Notes: generated from the sequence alone by a model not told the origin. Shown: positions 13,291 to 25,508, counted from the first letter of the stretch. The stretch is 64,000 nt of DNA from Glandiceps talaboti (GCF_964340395.1 NC_135561.1:11876461-11940460); one strand, 5' to 3'. Numbers and translations: made by a program.

Positions 13291-13980
13291 GCACGCACGT
13301 ACACACACACACACACGCACGCACGATAATCTAAAAATAACAGTTGAGAATGAGATAACTGCCTACAATTTTTAATATGACTAGACAGTATGGTAAGACA
13401 CACAAACCTTTCCAAACAAATGAAAATAATGGATAAAACAGAAAATATTGTGGATTTTTTTGTTCTTGAAATGTTGTTTTCTTTTGTGACACATGTGGGA
13501 CAACACTTCTAATATTAAATATATATATTGTACATATTACAATATTTATTTAAAATCTTATGTGGCAAAGTGATATTATATAACTCAATACATTTTATTT
13601 TACAATTTCAATATAAATATAGATATGTATCATTGTATGTGCATGTTTCTCGGACATTTCATTTTCATTTCCGTTCTTTCATAGATACTAACGGGGCTTG
13701 TAATTAACTTTAGTGTCAGTAGTGTACATCCAAGTTAAGTACCTTTAAAAAAGTCTTTCACTTTGTGGGTCAGCCAAATAATTCCAAAATTTGTACCAGT
13801 TTTTTTATTTGTATATCTGCGCTGTCGATCTTGTTGTTATGCTGAAATAAACTACAACTTAGTGACTAACTAAAACAATTATCAATAATAGTCCCATCGT
13901 TAAACATATACTTGAAATAATGCACTTTGTCAACGATCCACGAACACGGCTAGGAGAAAATTTGTGTTCTTACCTATCAT
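702..13980 (-). CDS. MYND zinc-finger protein with helical N-terminus and giant acidic Ser-rich exon (3' end not in window)
   Basis: Eleven exons join in frame with GT-AG borders: 13980-13974, 13078-12933, 12637-12547, 12173-12030, 11165-11071, 10754-10546, 8998-8813, 5420-5325, 5196-5025, 4184-3926 and 3557-702, giving at least 1420 residues. The first exon contributes only ATGATAG; an internal Met (MSTAVQY) in exon 2 is an alternative start. Exons 2-8 (to about residue 324) read as Leu-rich helices, possibly ARM/HEAT-like; this is inference. The MYND finger spans exons 9-10 with all eight ligands: C371, C374, C389, C392, C398, C402, H412 and C416. The gap between the second and third Cys (14 residues) is longer than usual and holds an intron. 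MYND fingers usually bind proline-rich partner peptides. Exon 11 (about 952 codons) is low-complexity, acidic and Ser-rich, ending near a Ser run and a GTAAGA donor after codon SASE-G. I do not recognise the family. The intact frame over 11 exons makes a pseudogene unlikely. Confidence 0.75.
719..855. repeat. Coding trinucleotide array (Ser/Thr run)
   Basis: TCA/ACT/AGT triplet arrays lie inside MYND exon 11 and encode a Ser/Thr tract on the minus strand. Confidence 0.7.
4355..4680. repeat. Minisatellite, about four units of 70-90 bp, in MYND gene intron 9
   Basis: Imperfect copies begin near 4359, 4448, 4520 and 4609. They share GTGTACAGG, ATCCTTCACATAAC, TCCTACCAGGTACCCATTTA and TACAGC. 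The open minus-strand reading frame across it is a by-product of the repeat. Confidence 0.6.
4700..4905. mobile_element. Diverged copy of the 9385-9576 MITE-like element
   Basis: It shares CATTCAATTTCTCGGTC, GCTTCTGCTCCATGCAC, CCTGTTCTATTT and a CAGGTATTGAGAATCG right end with the element at 9385-9576. The left terminus is not clear. Confidence 0.4.
5790..5945. repeat. TTTC / TCTG / CTGC compound array
   Basis: Tetranucleotide array in MYND gene intron 7, with gradual unit changes TTTC, TCTG, TCTA, TGCC. Confidence 0.7.
7577..8290. repeat. 75-78 bp tandem repeat interrupted by an insertion
   Basis: Units begin TACCAGAGAAGGCTATGA at about 7577, 7652 and 7730, and again at about 8219. The last is separated from the third by the foldback/TIR element at 7822-8187. 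All lie in an intron of the MYND gene. Confidence 0.5.
7822..8187. mobile_element. Foldback plus TIR element
   Basis: A palindrome with arms of about 65 bases (7822-7890 and 7892-7967; cores AATAAACCACCCC, GGTATACCA, GGTTTTGACCAG) is followed by a second pair of inverted repeats of about 25 bases (7966-7990 and 8163-8187, CTATTATATTATA-CAGTATATTGA). There is no transposase; it is a MITE or nested MITEs. Confidence 0.55.
9385..9576. mobile_element. 192-bp MITE-like element with 16-bp perfect terminal inverted repeats
   Basis: CAATTCTCGGTACCTG at 9385-9400 is exactly inverted at 9561-9576. There is no coding capacity. It lies between exons 6 and 7 of the MYND gene. A clear target-site duplication was not identified. 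Confidence 0.6.
11281..11800. repeat. TATG/TACG compound microsatellite
   Basis: About 520 bases of GT, TATG, CATA, TACG and CGTA words, including an inverted TATG/CATA junction near 11390. It lies between exons 4 and 5 side sequences of the MYND gene, beyond exon 5. The long CMYV/THTYI reading frames on both strands here are not genes. Confidence 0.75.
12240..12530. repeat. Dispersed intronic repeat, copy 1
   Basis: It aligns in the same orientation with 58420-58705 in gene D intron 1. Shared landmarks are GACAAAATAAAACTGTTCTT, CTGAACTAGACACTCA, AAAAATCTACCT and GGAACCAC. The function is unknown. Confidence 0.5.
13236..13323. repeat. AC dinucleotide array
   Basis: AC repeat with GCAC interruptions in MYND gene intron 1 side sequence. 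Confidence 0.75.
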
Positions 13981-14500
13981 CGCCGCCTTGTACCACCTTT
14001 TTCTTGTGAGTACAGAGTAGACTCTCGCAAGTATAAGTTTGGTCAAAATCCCGAGGTCAAACCAGATAAATCTTCGGTAAATTCACAAAATGTTTACGAT
14101 TTTCGACTAAGAAATTTATGTCTTTTTGCTTACTGATATCAATTTATGGTGAAATTACACGAAAACACCGGAACTTATGAGCTGTTAAAGAGCTCTACGA
14201 GCGAAGTTTCTGACGACCAGACGACACTTTTTGGTTTGTGAAGTTTGAACTAGCCGCCCTCTATGTTGAGATGGTGAGCGGTTATTTCCATCCACGTATT
14301 CGTCGATGAGTATTTGAGAGTTATCATTATTCATTCAATCCTAAAAAATCTTTTATGTAGTATTTAGTTGGCTTGAATATAAAATAATCATTTTTGTGGA
14401 TATGGTCACTCAGAACTGCGTGTTTCGTGTCTGTTGGGCGAGATTGCTTGGTGCCATCACTGTTTAGTGCGCCCTCACGTGTTAGCAAGCTACTTTGTGA
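13981..14500. promoter_or_regulatory. Probable promoter region of the MYND gene
   Basis: The region lies immediately 5' of the first in-frame exon of the minus-strand MYND gene. It is less AT-rich and relatively richer in CG dinucleotides than the neighbouring introns. No TATA box or transcription start could be fixed. Confidence 0.3.
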
Positions 14501-14947
14501 AAACGTTAAAACGCGGGCCTAGCCAATTCCAGAATTGTGTATGATCACATGAACATAAAATATAAAAGTTACAATATCAGACCTAAGTAGCCGCACTTAC
14601 AAAAAATTAAATGACGTTTCACACATTGTTCAAGTGTGTCCAGTAAACATTCCACTTCCTTTTGTTCTTTAACATAGCATGATGAAAGTTCAATAACCGT
14701 GTCAAATATCGTTATTCCCCCCCCCCCCCCCCCCCATCCTTGATTCCCATTTCGTGGTGTATGGTGGCAAGTCTGGTAACTCCATGGGTAACCCTACCCG
14801 ATGCCTGATGATCGCAAAAGCGTGCATTAAGCTCTGTTCTCTCCAGAGAATAATATATATAATGTGCATATTTATACTCGCGAATTGTTAAAAAAAACTG
14901 TGATATTCGTCTTGGTGGAGCCTTATCTTAGTTGATAATCATTCTAA

Positions 14948-15307
<360 letters not shown>

Positions 15308-15949
15308 AAGCATGGGATTCTGTTGAAAAAATATGCTAAATTGTAGAAAGTTATCAATATTTATTTATTACCAATTATACATACTATACGCAAGAAACGG
15401 TCGGAATGAGTTTAAGATATTAACAACAACAAACGTCTACATATAATGACAATAAGCTATCTATAACATATAGAAAACATTACATGGAATGCGCATTGAA
15501 TCTTCATGCTTTTAAATCAAAAGTATCATAAAAATGAACATATGAATCGCTGGAAAATTTTAAATCAAATAGAGAACATTGGTACTGAACGGAAAATCTT
15601 TCCTCCGTGTGGGGGCGCTAATCATCGTTTCCCTCACCTTTGAAATATTTAAAGCGGAGCCGTGGAAAAAGCGCTCCCAAAGGCAACTCTCACTACAGCG
15701 AATGTTGGTGGAAATGTTTGCATTGACATATCTAATAAAAAAAGAAACATATCGGCAAAGTCCTCTTCAAATATGTATTCTTTAAAAACATGAGTAAATA
15801 TAAAAGTGAAATTTTGAGTGAACAAAACCTCATAATCATAAACTCAACATCAAAACTGATAATATATGTTATACAAAATGGCGGCAGACAGCTGTATACT
15901 CTAGTTCTAATTATAAATATGTATTTGATTCACAAAATTAATATTATCA

Positions 15950-16860
15950 AAATGACATACTCTCCAGAACCCAAAGTTCACGATCATATACCTTTATTTC
16001 CCGGAGTGGTGTTCCCCTTTAATACTATAATTTGATATCACTAGTAGATTCTAGAATATATTACTGCGAGGGTCGATGATAATCGGTCAGTGGTGTGGAG
16101 GGCGTGCGAATGATATACTCTATTTGCCGGCACAAACGTCCATGTTTGGGTGTTAATAACTGCATTACGTTTATGGTATAATTCTAAATTCAACAGGAGT
16201 CGTTAAACAGACAATGTTAGTTGATGGAAAGACAAAGATGTGCTCTTTTCATATATGCCAATTCCGGGTACAATACATAGTTGAATAACATAGTAAAAAA
16301 AATATCATAGAATAAGTAACACCAGATTCAATTTAAAAAATAATTACAAAGTAACAATCAGTCGGATTTTAACATGGTTATAAAATATGAATCTACATTT
16401 GTTTTAAAAGACGTTGCGCCTCGATTTGGTTTTAATACAAGTTTGGTGTGAGGCCAATTAAAAATTGATGGAGTAAATAGTGTTGTGTTTTGGGAAAACA
16501 GTAACTTTGTAGAGTTGAATTTATAAGTGTAATCATTCTAGGAAACAAGCTGGTTGACGTAATATCCGTTAAAGGGGAACAACACTCCAGAAAAAAAAGT
16601 CATTTTCATGAAAAACTTTGGGTTCTGGAGTCTTGTCATTGTTTTACGTCACCTGTACATTATAATGGATTTCAGAGAAACACCAAGTTGTAGTTGTCGC
16701 CCCATTTGGGGATTGCGCATGCGCGTAATGTAGGTGACGTACAGCAGCAAATATGGGTAATTACGTGCGAGGGTCGACGGTAATCGGTCAGTGGTGTGGA
16801 GGGCGTGTGAATGCCAGCACAGAGGTCCATGTTTGGGTTTTAATAACTGCATTACGTGTC
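15950..16860. repeat. Complex of inverted and direct repeats between the MYND gene and gene A
   Basis: The arm 15950-16022 is inverted at about 16572-16645 (TTAAAGGGGAACA-CACTCC, AACTTTGGGTTCTGGAG). A segment 16067-16172 is directly repeated at 16769-16858 (GCGAGGGTCGA, TAATCGGTCAGTGGTGTGGA, TAATAACTGCATTACGT). A single arm-like copy recurs at 31749-31790. It is probably one or more non-autonomous transposons. Confidence 0.5.
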
Positions 16861-17162
16861 GAAGGAACTTTCCGTGACATCGAATGTTTATTGATATTAT
16901 GGGGACAATTTCCATCAACTTGGACAACCAAAATATAACTGTCTGACTTTGACGAGTACTACTTTTTTGCGTGTAGTGCCGACCATGGGCTACTTATACA
17001 ACGGTGACGAATATCCCGGATGTTGCTATCAAAAATTTACAAAATGGTATATGAATATCATATTTCAAGGTTAATTCTGATGGAAGAGGCAATACAAAAA
17101 CTGTCAGTCAGTTTCTCTGTAATAGATGTGTTCGTTACTTATCGAAGGATCAATGTTGTGTC

Positions 17163-17274
17163 GTGTATACACGTGTGTGTGTATGTGTGTGTGTGCCTGT
17201 GTATGTATGTGTCACAATGTGTGTACGAGTACGTACGTATGTATGTACGTACGTACGTACGTACATACGTACGT

Positions 17275-17352
<78 letters not shown>
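17163..17352. repeat. GT/TACG array directly 3' of gene A stop
   Basis: The array is AC-rich in transcript sense and starts about 26 bases after the stop codon, so it is probably in the 3'UTR. Gene B has a GT array at the same place. Confidence 0.8.
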
Positions 17353-17353
<1 letters not shown>

Positions 17354-17377
17354 GAAGTGGGTACCGGGTGGGTATTG

Positions 17378-18962
17378 CTACTCTCCAAAAACAGGACGCC
17401 ACCCCTCATGGACAAATTTGTTCAATTTCATCGCCTGAAATGCATTCATCGCAAGGTCTTCTGTGAACATAGCCGTGTTCATGTTACATAACATCGCGCC
17501 ATCAATTTGTTCCTTTCGGAATTGGTCAGCGTAATTCCCGAACCCTAATGCTTCCAGACACTTACACACACCATTAATCGACAGCGTCTTTAAATCCGAT
17601 TCCTCAGGGAAAACAAATGCTGTTTTTTCTTCCTTCGGAGTTTGAACTGTTTCCCGTGGTTTCACTTGTTTCACTGGTTTTACCGGTCTTAATGCTTTCT
17701 TTGGGACTTGCTGCTGGTTTGGCCTTCTTGGTGGCACCGTCGGAGGAGGTTTGATGTCCTCCTGTTCGGAAACACGATTAATACCATACAGAGTTTCTCT
17801 ACCTCTGATCAGACGAAGTGCTGCCTCTTTATCTGGGGTGATTGGTGGTTCCTTGTGAGCGGGTGCTAAGTAGTTGTATGGTTTCGAGATTCCTTTGGGT
17901 ACGGGTGATCGCTCAATAAACTTCCTATAGTCGTCATAACCTGTGATTTTGGTATTTTGAACACTTCCACCGGGTGTTTTGTCACCAGTGTGGATAAACG
18001 TAGGTTTTATCGAATCATACTCGTTCTCATCTTCTGGTACTTGGCCTGCTTTCAATAAATATGCATCTAAACAAATATGTACAAAAATAAAATGAAACAT
18101 GATATCAGTAACTGTATAATTAATCAACACATAATCTAATCACAAAGCTGTTAACAAGCAAATATATTGATTGCTCATATCTGACAATAAAATACATCCA
18201 ATTTGATATAATTGAATATTATTCCCCAATATTCTTCTTCGTTTAGCCAAGGAAAATACAAGTGACCTAAGGGGTCTTTGTCACTATGAGTCGATAGACA
18301 AATAGTCACAACCCATTTACGTAGGTCACGAGTATTTTCTGGCTGAATGAATAAAAATACTGGGGAATGATATAATTATACCATCACAAGTAATATTATT
18401 TAAAAAATCGGGGAAAGCAATGGCAATTTTGAGCGTTTTGACTCATATTTTGAATACAGCAGCACCAAATGACGTAATGGGCATTGTCGTGACGTAGATG
18501 CACTTCGTCGTGACGTTCTACGCACATTGTCATGACTTAGAATGACCAGAGTATTATTCTATATTTGTTGTTGAATCTGGTCCGCGCATGGCATAATATG
18601 AAACAAACAATGATATCAATCTATATTACCGTTGTTTTTGCTGATGAAGTCATCAAAGTCAAACGATTCCCTGGCCACCCTGCTTAGTTTATTGACAAAT
18701 CTTGCCCATTCTCTGTTCTTTCCATCCACTATGATTGAACCAACTTCACAGTCAACCTCAGTCGGCATTGGTAATACAGCAATTGCATTGTAACTGTTCA
18801 AGTCACGCCCTTAAATGGTGGAAAAGATGAAAGTGTCTATAAGATGTATCGACTTTGAAAATGAAACCCTCGGAAATAAACTCCTTAACCTGTGTGCCTT
18901 TAATTTGTCCTCGAAATATCCAACCTATTCTCATTATTATCATCATCATCAGCATCATCATT

Positions 18963-19009
<47 letters not shown>

Positions 19010-20870
19010 TATGTCAATATTATTATTATTTATTTATTACCCATTTGTTACAACATTGAAAAAGAAGAAATATTTTACATTCTTAGGTAAAAGGGTAAAG
19101 GGAGAAAGGAAAATAATAAAGCTAGTCCAGTCCAACTCCTAGAACACAGGCAGTGCAACATTTGTACAATTGAAATACCCATTTAAAATCAATAAAATAA
19201 TCTGTGATCACGGTTTTAAAATAGAGGTCAAAATTTATTCATTTTAGAATCAAATATGGCCGTACAATCCAATATGGCCGTACAATCCAATATGGCCGTA
19301 CAATCCAATATGGCTGTAGAATCCAATATGGCTGCTGAATGTTGTGTTAATTCTATGGGAAAATTGTTGATGAAGACGATGGACATGGACCACAAATTTA
19401 ATTTATTATTTCAATTGGAGCAGACACAAGGTTCCATATGGCAAAGTTTGAAGAGATTTTAAGAACTTTACTTTCACTGAATGTTTTGTCAAATAATGCC
19501 CCAATCTGTTACATTGTAAAACTGTTCCATTTATATGACAAATACAGCTACCATTCAGACAAAAACATTCATGTGCACAAGTAGTCTAATGTATCATGTT
19601 CTGCATATTCATATTCATATTCATCAAAGATTGGAAAGAAATTCATTTGTTTAAAACTTAGTATACAAAATATTTTTTATGAGGAAATAGCATTGTTTTC
19701 CTTATGACTCTTGTGCCAAGTTTGCTTGAATTTGGTTATCATGCATGCCAGCAATAAGGTGGGGGATATAAAGACCAGCAGACAGATGGACAGATCCCAT
19801 TAGGACCTTCATCTTTTGGAACTGGTAAAACCAAAAAGCTCAGCTAATCTAAAAATTTAGTAATAACAAAAATCACCAATCAATTAAAATAGATAACCAT
19901 CGGTCCCCGAAAATGTCAGTTACTACAAAGATGTATGAAAAATGCAAATGTTGTGTAAAATGGGGTAAATATATTTTGTAAATTTTGCACGATCCTTGTG
20001 TATTGTTTACCTAGCTGCTTCATATGTTAATTTATAACACTAACCATTCAAACAATGTCCAATCAAGAAATGTGTAGTATGAGTCTTCGTAAATGTGACA
20101 TCACCAAAGTCTCGTACATCATGATATTCAAAGAGTTGTTTAATGGGAATGTAATTTCTGTTTTTTTTGGCAAGGCGGACTTTTACTGGATATTCATAGC
20201 GTTCAAGTAGTTCCGGTATGGTGAATGGACCAGCAGAACCTGTCAAGATATTATGAACACATCATTAAAGTAAAATGTTCAAATGGTATCGTCAATTGTG
20301 AAACTGGGTTTGTAATACAGGAAATTGATTGGCCGCGATTAGTAATGGATTAATCTCGCACGGAAGAAAAATTAAATACTATAACATTGGCGATGACTTT
20401 AGATATAGAAAGGTTGATGTGTGCTTACCTACTCGGTCTATTCGTTCATCTCCGAAAACTTCAAATTTGTAGTTAAAGTCCTTAGCTATGGTGATGTGTT
20501 GACCATACTTGTCTTCAGCCACTACACGACTTTGTGTTATGTATTCGTGAAACAACACAATCTAAAAACGAGGATAAAAGGAGAGAATACGGTGTTAATT
20601 ACAAACGGTGTCTGGTCGTTTCGCCCCATAACCATGTATGTATGTATGTATGTATGTATGTATGTATGTATGTATGTATGTATGTATGTATGTATGTATG
20701 TATGTATGTATGTATGTATGTATGTATGTATGTAGGTAGGTAGGTAGGTATGTTTGTATGTATGTATGTATGTATGCATGCATGCATGTATGTATGTATG
20801 TATGTATGTATGTAGGTAGGTAGGTAGGTAGGTAGGTAGGTAGGTAGGTAGGTAGGTAGGTAGGTAGGTG

Positions 20871-20902
<32 letters not shown>

Positions 20903-21897
20903 TGCGTATGCATGCATGCATGCATGTATGTATGTATGTATGTATGTATGTATGTATGTATGTATGTATGTATGTATGTACACATACATTCTCCTTCTAC
21001 AAAGACACACACATATAAGGACAACTATATTGTCCTATCTCTATTTATGATTTTATATCTATATTTAGAGTTTGCTATCATACCATAACAGAAACATTTA
21101 CATTAGACGGAAGCAAAATACTTGCCCCGGTTTACATTGTAAAGTGTTCTCTTGCAAGTGAGTGTATTGAATTTCATCGTCGCAAACCACGGCCTCTTTT
21201 ACGGCACCGTCCAGTACGTGCCCTACCAGAGGCACGTATTGTTATTTCCTAGTGAGGCGGAAGAAATACTGCAACAACTCTGGTTTGCAAAAATGATTGA
21301 ATTCGTACCCACGACGATTTTATGAAACTTACTAACTCTAACTGTAGTCTCAGCGTAGCCAGTCCCTTTAAATACTACAAACACCATAAAGAGACCCTCC
21401 TGTCTTTCTTGGTACAGTTTTGCTAGAATAAATTCATGACACTGAAACCGGAGGTACCTCAGACCATATTTTACGGCGCTAGTGGTACTCAATGCCATAC
21501 GTGGTTAGTCTCGGTTACCCTCTTAGACCACTAGAGGAAAATGTTACCCAGACTCTCCCCGCTCGGGGCTCTTGTACGAGACCGAAGGCTTCCTACACTA
21601 ATCAATGATTTAAAGCATGTGTAATCTTGTCAAAAATCCACGATAACAGATTGTAACGAGGATGTATACACTAACGTGTGATAAAGCATTATGAAAGGCT
21701 GTTATAGAGTCTTTAATTACGTGTAAGTGACTGTCCTCTTTACGACAGTTCGCACCTCATTCATGCGCACACCTTCCCTCGCAGTGTCAATGGAAAATTT
21801 TACTCCTAAGACTGGTTTGCGAGAATGGATATAAAAAGTTTAAAGCCAAGTCGTCTAAACACAATGAACTCATACAAACAGACAGACAGACGTACAT

Positions 21898-21968
<71 letters not shown>

Positions 21969-22039
21969 TACATACATACATACATACATACATACATACA
22001 TACATACATACATACATACAGACAGACAGATTGACAGAC

Positions 22040-22096
<57 letters not shown>

Positions 22097-22145
22097 CAGA
22101 TAGATAGATAGATAGATAGATAGACATACAGACAGATAGACAGGC

Positions 22146-22188
<43 letters not shown>

Positions 22189-22192
22189 CCGA

Positions 22193-22247
<55 letters not shown>

Positions 22248-24917
22248 ATACAAAACAACAAACAAACAATTATATCCGTTAGTTAGACTGTCCACGCCGC
22301 TGATCTGTAACTACGATTGCCCTAATTGTATACGAGAGCTAGTGTAATCGGCGATCCAGCGCCGTAGACAGAGCGCCAACAACGACGAAGCGTTCAGTAC
22401 ACCTGAATACTTTTGAAAGCATTTGACTTTTTTGAGAACTTTGTTTACTTTCTATAGAACCACCCTCGATAAATACAGCCACTGACGTTTGGTGACATCA
22501 TTACATTGTTATTAGCTTGCACTCAGAAAGTGCCGCCATCTTTGTAACCAGTAAACAAAGTATACGGTATACCCATAAAAAATAATTCTTGCTTCACACA
22601 AAGGGGCGACGACAGGTGTCAACACCTGGTGGCACCCATTAAATATGAACATACGTGTCGATTTATTTCGTTATTCGAATCGAAAAACAAGTTCTGTTAG
22701 AATATGAAGTCTGGATTAGTACTAAGCACATACATTCTGAGTTTAAAATGTACAATTACCACGACACATCCAGAAATGTATCCCGTCGTTCAATGAATTT
22801 AGGGCAGACATATATAAGGTCATTGTCAGTCACGCGTGCCAATTGTCCTACTGTACTTTCATGGACAGAAACTTCGACCTCGTAGTGGCAAGTACTATGC
22901 ATGTCACATTAAACAATAGCAGCCAGTTCACCCGAAACAGAACATTGTCTGGCAACAATATTCTAGTATTAGTACTGTCACATGATACCCTATATCTGAG
23001 GATCATGAGAAGGCTGTCTGAATGTGGAATTGGGTCCTTGTGCTGTGCTTTGCTGTGCTTTGCTGTGCTGTGTTGTGTTGTGTTGTGTTGTGTTGTGTTG
23101 TGTTGTGTTGTGTTGTGTTGTGGTGATATGTATCATTATAGTCGTTATAAGTTCAGAAAGGGTTTAATGCAGGTACTATATTAACGCATTTTTGACAAGT
23201 TTATCGAAGTTGAGCCATGGTGGTTGTGTGTACCTGGATGGTTGGGGGTGGTTGTAAAGTGATCTGAGTTTCTCTGTCCACATTGGATGTGGAGAGAGGA
23301 ATTAATTAAACGTTGTAAGCTGCTTTTTAACTTGATTTTATGTGTCATTGTGGTTTGAATAAACAGTGTCACAGTAGTCTAGGAGTGAGAAAACTGTAGC
23401 TGTGATACTATTCTTGTGGACTCTATCAGGGATACGGCGTCTGGCTCGGGTCAATGTATTAGACGATAATCAGCAGTTGCCATAGCCGACATAGTGATAT
23501 GTCAAATGGTTCACATATCTGGCCACACTGAATCCTAACTACCTATGAATCATTTATATTGCGCAGTTTCTACACAAAAGAGGTAATTACATAAAACGTG
23601 CCTTGGGGACACCTTCATACTCGCTGTAAGATGCTGTATCTCTAAAAACTACACCAAAACGACCCACGTCAATGTTAACGTTGTTGGTCGTACTAACCAA
23701 AATCATTTCGACAACACATGTGTCAATCGTCGATTGGACACACTCTTTTGATGCCGTTGCCAAATCAATGCAACAGGTAATATTATATACCAGGGCAAGA
23801 ATTGGAGTGTTCACAGGGGAAGTTGTTTTCAGCGATTACAATTCAGGTAGAGAAAGAACCTAAGATTTTGCCTATAGTAATAGATACTTGTTCCCCAAAT
23901 ACTTGTCAGGTTATTTACAGCCCGTTGCTACCATTGCTACTACTCTGTTTGATACTACGTCACAGAAACCAATAACAAACAGCACATTCTACAATTTAGG
24001 ATAACAAGATTAATTTGATTGTCATTTCTAGGGCATCCAGACTACCAAGGTGTGATTATACGCGTACACATTCGTTAATTCTAGTACATGTATTAAAAAT
24101 AAAAATCAACCGACCGACTGACCTATCCTATTTAAGATGCGAGATATAAAAATAAGTATATGCAATTGTTCTGATGACGTCCCTGCAAACACTACCGCTA
24201 ACATTAGCATGCACAATGTGTCAGGCTTGCTTTAGTACTGAACTTTGATCTTCAATTGCCTTCTGTTGGCTAGTGATCCGCGTTCACGGCGATTACATGA
24301 TTGGGTATCAGTTTAAAATATTGATACCTCATAAATAGAAATAACTTGTTTTATCAATTTACGCATTATTGACTTAATACCAACTGTATTATATCAATCA
24401 ACATAAGAGAACCCATGGATGTTGACTTCCCCTGTCACCTCGGTCTTTTCTTTTGTGTTTGAATTAATTAGTGCTTTATTTTTTCAAAGTGCCCTCCATC
24501 CTAGTACGATTCTACCCTTACTGAGACGAACAATATCACATAATTTCTGTCCTATCAATTTTTTTGGAACGCACTCACCGTGTATGTTCAATGAGTTCAC
24601 GCTATTCATACTATTGATACGTCAACTTATTCTTATACGGATCGCGTCATTACCCCCCCCCCCTTTTTTTCCGCGCTCCTCCCCCGTTTTAACATTTAAA
24701 GAAGTACGTAACTTACATCGTCTCCTTGTAAAGTATCGGGTGAGGATTCATCTTCGCCGCACCAGCCTTGCGTCACGCGTATAATTTGAGGCAGTTCGTA
24801 GTCCTCGACGAGTCGCTCAAGTGTCACAGAAGCCTTCGCCCATTGTACTGCGTTGGCAGATAAACATTCCTCGTCTACGGGTAGCCAACTTTTTCGCTTC
24901 TCTTGGTACGTGTTCAT
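17378..24917 (-). CDS. Gene A: GAREM-like CABIT-SAM adaptor protein
   Basis: Five GT-AG exons join in frame (24917-24717, 20561-20429, 20239-20045, 18809-18630, 18066-17378; phases 0,1,1,1) to give 465 residues. Exons 1-4 (about residues 20-237) form a CABIT module. Its opening, W-x7-LERL-x3-YELPQI, matches the start of vertebrate GAREM, and FTIPELLERYEYPVKVRL in exon 3 resembles the second CABIT strand set. Exon 5 carries a linker with YDSIKP, KPYNYLAP and the SH3-ligand-like PPPTVPPRRP. It then has a SAM domain (about 395-465) ending KFVHEGWRPVFGE, the GAREM-type FxxGWRP tail. In vertebrates GAREM is a cytoplasmic GRB2/SHP2-binding adaptor that promotes ERK signalling from growth-factor receptors; the same role here is inference. 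No GRB2-type YxN motif is evident. It is the most 3' member of a four-gene tandem array and lacks a 5'UTR intron. Intron 1 (4.2 kb) is repeat-filled and contains two orphan ORFs. AATAAA lies about 490 bases after the stop. Confidence 0.85.
18928..19012. repeat. CAT trinucleotide array
   Basis: ATC/CAT triplet array in gene A intron 3. Confidence 0.75.
19254..19333. repeat. 18-bp repeat, four to five units
   Basis: The unit ATATGGCCGTACAATCCA is repeated just upstream (transcript sense) of gene A exon 4, with the last units reading GGCTGTAGAATCC and GGCTGCTGAATG. Confidence 0.6.
20635..20982. repeat. TATG / TAGG / TGTG / TGCG / TGCA compound array
   Basis: Located in gene A intron 1; successive blocks differ by one base of the tetranucleotide unit. 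Confidence 0.8.
20985..21120. repeat. Dispersed duplication, copy 1 (gene A intron 1)
   Basis: Nearly identical to 31160-31294, including TACAAAGACACACACATATA and ACATTTACATTAGACGGAAG. Both copies abut a TATG array on the left, so array and unique segment were copied together. A short downstream match (ACCCACGACGATTTTATGAA) occurs at about 21307 and 31309. Confidence 0.6.
21333..21498 (-). CDS. Orphan first-exon-like ORF in intron 1 of gene A
   Basis: On the minus strand an ATG opens 55 codons (MALSTTSAVKYGLRYLRF...) that end at a canonical GTAAGT donor in phase 1. The peptide is mixed, not simple-sequence, with a strand-like stretch GLFMVFVVFKGTGYAETTVR. No partner exon or family was recognised. 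It cannot be part of gene A, because exon 1 already joins exon 2 in frame and the other three paralogues have no extra exon here. Confidence 0.3.
21879..22249. repeat. CAGA / CATA / GATA / AATA compound array
   Basis: Located in gene A intron 1; four tetranucleotide blocks in series. Confidence 0.8.
23036..23121. repeat. GCTGT / TTGTG pentanucleotide array
   Basis: Located in gene A intron 1; GCTGTGCTTT units pass into a pure TTGTG array. The same combination in reverse complement occurs in gene D intron 4. Confidence 0.7.
23590..23838 (-). other. Orphan ORF of uncertain status in intron 1 of gene A
   Basis: About 82 open codons between stops on the minus strand give a peptide with balanced composition (CIDLATASKECVQSTIDTC, then NVNIDVGRFGVVFRDTAS). 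The opposite strand is also open with a potential GTAATA donor. Neither was recognised. It could be an exon relic or chance. Confidence 0.2.
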
Positions 24918-24974
24918 GACTTCAACCCAGCAAGATTTTTTGTTTGAAGTGAAGATTACATGCGAACGTGATCA

Positions 24975-25108
24975 AATTCAAGGGGGACGACGTACGACAG
25001 AGATAACTAAGTGTTGGAAATGTAAGAATGGAACGCGGAAAGAAGTCTGAAAAAAATAAGGAAGCAAAAATTAACCGCGATGAACTCTCGTCCCCAGGTT
25101 AAAGTTCA
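24975..25108. promoter_or_regulatory. Conserved upstream block of gene A with DR1-like motif
   Basis: The block 24975-25052 aligns with 40235-40322 upstream of gene B; both share ACGACAG-GA, AAGTGTTG, TAAGAAT and ACGCGGAAA in the same order. Farther out, AGGTTAAAGTTCA at 25096-25108 sits about 179 bases from the ATG. It resembles a direct repeat of nuclear-receptor half sites spaced by one base (HNF4/RXR type). Conservation may reflect recent duplication rather than function. Confidence 0.35.
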
Positions 25109-25332
25109 TCGTATGTATGTGGGATGATATACAATGCATAGGACAATAGTAGGGAACTAAAATATGACACGATTAGACCTGCTGTGATACTTCACCGGTT
25201 TTAGGAGTTAAGATCGCGGTCATATTAATTAGGGACGAAGCCTTTTTTTGAGAAGGGGGTCAAGCTGCTTGTGAAACACTGTGACTACTTATGAAGAACA
25301 GACACAATTTAAGGTGATAAACTACGGTTTCT

Positions 25333-25441
25333 GTATGTATGTATGTATGTATGTATGTATGTATGTATGTATGTATGTATGTATGTATGTATGTATGTAT
25401 GTATGTCTGGCTGGCTGGCTGGCTGGTTGGCTGAATTATGT

Positions 25442-25508
<67 letters not shown>

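Noticed and set aside
20421-20735. Plus-strand ORF with MLTYSVYSFISENF
   Set aside because: It is antisense to exon 2 of gene A and then enters the TATG array. The equivalent ORF at 37102-37335 is antisense to gene B exon 2.
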